A DNA stretch of 64,000 bases, from positions 620,001-684,000 of the forward strand of contig NZ_JAGIOR010000002.1 in assembly GCF_017876795.1 (NCBI RefSeq), written 5' to 3'. Below are positions 61,772 to 64,000 of the stretch, one piece after another; the stretch's first letter is position 1, and each line of letters starts with the position of its first letter. The DNA is from Rhizobium leguminosarum (GTDB taxonomy: Bacteria > Pseudomonadota > Alphaproteobacteria > Rhizobiales > Rhizobiaceae). Under the pieces are notes generated by a model that searched no databases, had not been told where the DNA came from, and worked only from the letters and a program-made list of their open reading frames with translations. A program made the position numbers and the translations under genes.

Positions 61772-62712
61772 TGGCCTCGGCAAGCATCGAAACGGCTGCA
61801 GCAGCCAAGGCCGCCTCGAAGGGAAGGAGCAACGCGGGTCGCGTTGCTCCCAACTACTGGCCGTTCGTCATTCCGGCGCTGATCGTCATTGCGGCCGTCA
61901 TCGTTTTTCCTTGGGTGTTTACCCTTTGGATGAGCGTTAACAGCTGGACGCTTGGCCAGTCTCAAGTCTTTGCAGGACTGGACAATTATGCCCGCCTGGC
62001 CGTGGACATCCGCTTCTGGGAGTCGCTCTGGCATACGGTGCTCTACACCACGCTCTCCGTGGTGGCGCCGCTTTTTCTAGGGACGCTCGCCGCGTTGATT
62101 TTCGATACGCAATTTCCGCTCCGCGGTCTTCTACGCGGCATATTCGTGATGCCGATGATGGCGACACCTGTCGCCATCGCCCTCGTCTGGACGATGATGT
62201 TCCACCCGCAGCTCGGCGTCCTCAATTATCTTCTATCCTTGATCGGCATCGGCCCGCAGGAGTGGATCTATAATCAGACCAGCGTCATCCCCTCGCTGGT
62301 GCTGGTCGAGACATGGCAATGGACTCCGCTTATCATGCTGATCGTGCTCGGCGGTCTGGCGGCAGTTCCGCGCGAGCCCTATGAAAGCGCCGAAATCGAC
62401 GGAGCCAATGTCTGGCAGAAATTCCGCTATCTGACGCTGCCGATGATCGCGCCATTCCTGATGATTGCCGTGATCATCCGCAGCATCGATGCGGTGAAAA
62501 GTTTCGATATCATTTATGCCATGACCCAGGGCGGGCCGGGCACGGCGTCGGAGACGATCAATATCTATCTCTACAACACCGCTTTCGCCTATTACGATAT
62601 CGGCTATGGCTCCGCCATGGCAGTGGTCTTCTTCGTCCTCATCGTCCTGCTCTCCTTCGTCCTTTTGATGCTCCGGCAGCGTGCGAACTGGTCAGACGGG
62701 GAGGCACGCTGA
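61771..62712 (+). CDS. Sugar ABC permease (MalF/UgpA type)
   Basis: 313 residues with six membrane helices. First helix FVIPALIVIAAVIVFPWVFTLWMSV after a 30-residue cytoplasmic tail; EAA loop EPYESAEIDGANVWQKFRYLTLPMIAPF and terminal VFFVLIVLLSFVLLMLRQR. Overlaps both neighbours by one base (TAATG and TGATG), so the three importer genes are co-translated. Confidence 0.93.
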   Translation: MASASIETAAAAKAASKGRSNAGRVAPNYWPFVIPALIVIAAVIVFPWVFTLWMSVNSWTLGQSQVFAGLDNYARLAVDIRFWESLWHTVLYTTLSVVAPLFLGTLAALIFDTQFPLRGLLRGIFVMPMMATPVAIALVWTMMFHPQLGVLNYLLSLIGIGPQEWIYNQTSVIPSLVLVETWQWTPLIMLIVLGGLAAVPREPYESAEIDGANVWQKFRYLTLPMIAPFLMIAVIIRSIDAVKSFDIIYAMTQGGPGTASETINIYLYNTAFAYYDIGYGSAMAVVFFVLIVLLSFVLLMLRQRANWSDGEAR

Positions 62713-63527
62713 TGAAGCGCAGAACGCTCGATCGCATCGGACTGCTGTTTGTTGCGCTTGTGATGATATCGCCGGTCGTCCTGTTCTTCCTCTGGATGAT
62801 CTCACTGTCGCTGAAATATGAAATCGACAGCGGTGCCTATCCGCCGATCTTCATTCCTGAACGTTTCGCCTGGTCGAACTATCTGAAGGTCTTCGAGGAG
62901 AACAACTTCTTCCTCTATCTGTGGAATTCGGTGGTGGTGACGGGTGCCGCAACGCTTCTGGCACTGCTTATCGGCGTGCCGGCCGGATATGGAATCGCGC
63001 GCTTGAAGGCCGAGAAGTCGGCGATGGTCATCATGATCGCGCGTATGACGCCGGGCCTTTCCTTCCTGATTCCGCTCTTCCTGCTATTCCAGTGGTTGAA
63101 CCTGCTTGGCACGCTCCTGCCGCAGATCATCATCCATCTCGTCGTCACAGTGCCGATCGTCGTGTGGATCATGATCGGCTATTTCGAGACGACGCCGGTG
63201 GAACTGGAAGAGGCCGCCAGCATCGACGGTGCGACGCCGTGGCAGATTTTCCGCCTGGTCGCTTTGCCGATCGCCAAGCCCGGCATTGTCGTCGCCTTCA
63301 TCCTGTCGGTCATCTTCTCCTGGAATAACTTCGTCTTCGGCATCGTGCTCGCCAGTCGCGAGACCCGCACGCTGCCGGTTGCGGTCTACAACATGCTCTC
63401 GTTCGAACAGGTCAGTTGGGGGCCGCTAGCTGCGGCGGCGTTGATCGTCACTTTGCCCGTGCTGATATTGACGGTGTTTGCGCAACGGCAGATCGTGGCG
63501 GGGTTGACGGCCGGAGCCGTCAAGTGA
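62712..63527 (+). CDS. Sugar ABC permease (MalG/UgpE type)
   Basis: 271 residues with six membrane helices. FVALVMISPVVLFFLWMISLSLK, GVPAGYGIARLKAEKSAM, and EAA loop VELEEAASIDGATPWQIFRLVALPIAKPGI define the MalG-type subunit. No ATPase gene follows inside the window; it may be encoded beyond the PfkB kinase or elsewhere. Confidence 0.93.
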   Translation: MKRRTLDRIGLLFVALVMISPVVLFFLWMISLSLKYEIDSGAYPPIFIPERFAWSNYLKVFEENNFFLYLWNSVVVTGAATLLALLIGVPAGYGIARLKAEKSAMVIMIARMTPGLSFLIPLFLLFQWLNLLGTLLPQIIIHLVVTVPIVVWIMIGYFETTPVELEEAASIDGATPWQIFRLVALPIAKPGIVVAFILSVIFSWNNFVFGIVLASRETRTLPVAVYNMLSFEQVSWGPLAAAALIVTLPVLILTVFAQRQIVAGLTAGAVK

Positions 63528-63575
63528 GCAGGTGAGACGACGGTTTTGACGACTTCTTCTGCCTTCGACGCCTGC

Positions 63576-63691
63576 TAGAACAGGACGATTTTAGGCCGGT
63601 CGGCCTAGAATCTGAATCCTGTTCTAAATTAGAGAGTTAGAGCATGATGTCGTCCGAAAACCGCTCACACTTTTCGGCATCATGCTCTAGT
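63576..63691 (+). repeat. RIME-like mosaic repeat, copy B
   Basis: About 115 bases starting CTAGAACAGGACGATTTTAG, with the two palindromes joined by the AGAGAGTTAGAG linker and ending CATCATGCTCTAG. Nearly identical to the reverse complement of copy A at 4087-4199. It sits between the permease gene and the kinase start, ending only 16 bases before the kinase's probable start codon. Confidence 0.88.
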
Positions 63692-63706
63692 CCGGCGCGC
63701 AGCGTT

Positions 63707-64000
63707 TTGTGTGTCGGCGCTGCGGTCCTGGACACGCTGTTTCGTGTGCGCTCGTTACCGACCGGCCAGGGAAAGATCCTCCCCTATGATATGCTGCAGG
63801 TCGCGGAGGGTATGGCGTCAAGCGCGGCCTTTGCGGTCGCTCGGCTGGGTGGCAATGCCAGCCTCTGGGGTGCGGTCGGTGATGATGCCACCGGCGAACG
63901 CATCATTGCTGACCTCAGCAACAGCGGCATAGACACGAGCGGCATGGTCCGTGTGGCAGGCGCCCGCTCGGCGGTCTCGATGATCCTTGTCGATGATCAG
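63707..64000 (+). CDS. PfkB-family carbohydrate kinase (partial, runs off the window)
   Basis: The first 98 residues read LCVGAAVLDTLFRVRSLPTGQGK, MASSAAFAVARLGGNASLWGAVGDDATGERI and SGIDTSGMVRVAGARSAVSMILVD, the N-terminal half of a ribokinase/PfkB sugar kinase with GGN (48-50) and GDD (58-60). No ATG lies in frame; TTG at 63707 is the best start. It would phosphorylate the imported sugar or a keto-deoxy acid. The RIME copy immediately upstream may have replaced the original leader. Confidence 0.85.
   Translation, partial: MCVGAAVLDTLFRVRSLPTGQGKILPYDMLQVAEGMASSAAFAVARLGGNASLWGAVGDDATGERIIADLSNSGIDTSGMVRVAGARSAVSMILVDDQ

Noticed and set aside
1..64000. CRISPR arrays, tRNA/rRNA genes, complete insertion sequences, prophage genes
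   Set aside because: No regularly spaced repeats, cloverleaf-like genes, transposase or phage structural motifs were recognised on either strand.

Overview
The window looks like part of a large accessory replicon (plasmid or chromid) of a Rhizobium of the etli/leguminosarum type. The main reasons are a complete repABC replication/partition operon with a counter-transcribed RNA signature (about 55.0-58.7 kb), two RIME-like mosaic palindromic repeats, a second rhizobial palindromic repeat family, high GC, and a dense set of ABC importers paired with catabolic enzymes. No tRNA, rRNA, CRISPR array, intact transposase or phage module was seen.

Layout. 0-3 kb: an orphan family 5 solute-binding protein and a malate/lactate-type dehydrogenase. 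3-5.1 kb: small lipoprotein, membrane and hypothetical genes among repeats. 5.2-10.2 kb: a LacI regulator divergent from a polar amino acid-type importer (binding protein plus a fused permease-ATPase) and a FAD-dependent oxidoreductase, with two perfect operator-like palindromes between them. 10.3-18.1 kb: an EEP-family phosphodiesterase, a UPF0104 flippase-like membrane protein, a phospholipase D-family protein, a DUF763 protein, a DMT permease and an epoxide hydrolase. 18.2-24.1 kb: a zone of gene decay (frameshifted YkgJ-type and methyltransferase genes, truncated GMC oxidoreductase, TPR-like, hydrolase and ABC-ATPase remnants) mixed with intact small genes such as a cold shock protein. 24.1-27.6 kb: a DedA protein and a phospholipid methyltransferase-like gene divergent from a two-component system, flanked by a direct repeat.

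27.6-45.0 kb is a large divergent island. One arm encodes a GntR regulator, uronate dehydrogenase, SMP-30 lactonase, a DHDPS-family dehydratase and a five-gene Opp/Dpp-type importer. The other arm encodes a second Opp/Dpp-type importer, with both ATPases fused, and two mandelate racemase/enolase-superfamily enzymes. Together they resemble the oxidative uronate/aldarate route to 2-ketoglutarate semialdehyde, fed by two importers. 45.0-46.9 kb: an FMN reductase, a nitroreductase and an ArsR regulator. 47.1-52.6 kb: a multi-PAS MASE1 histidine kinase with FixJ-type response regulators; this operon has a frameshift in the kinase, one in a regulator, and a G8 tract that fuses two regulators. 52.9-54.7 kb: an NmrA-like protein and an alpha/beta hydrolase. 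55-58.7 kb: repABC. 58.8-64 kb: a DHDPS-family aldolase, a GntR regulator, a family 1 sugar importer, a RIME copy, and the start of a PfkB kinase cut by the window end.

Identifications come from reading motifs and family resemblance, with no database search. The many one- to five-base lesions could be real decay, reversible slippage or sequencing error; only read-level and comparative data can separate these.
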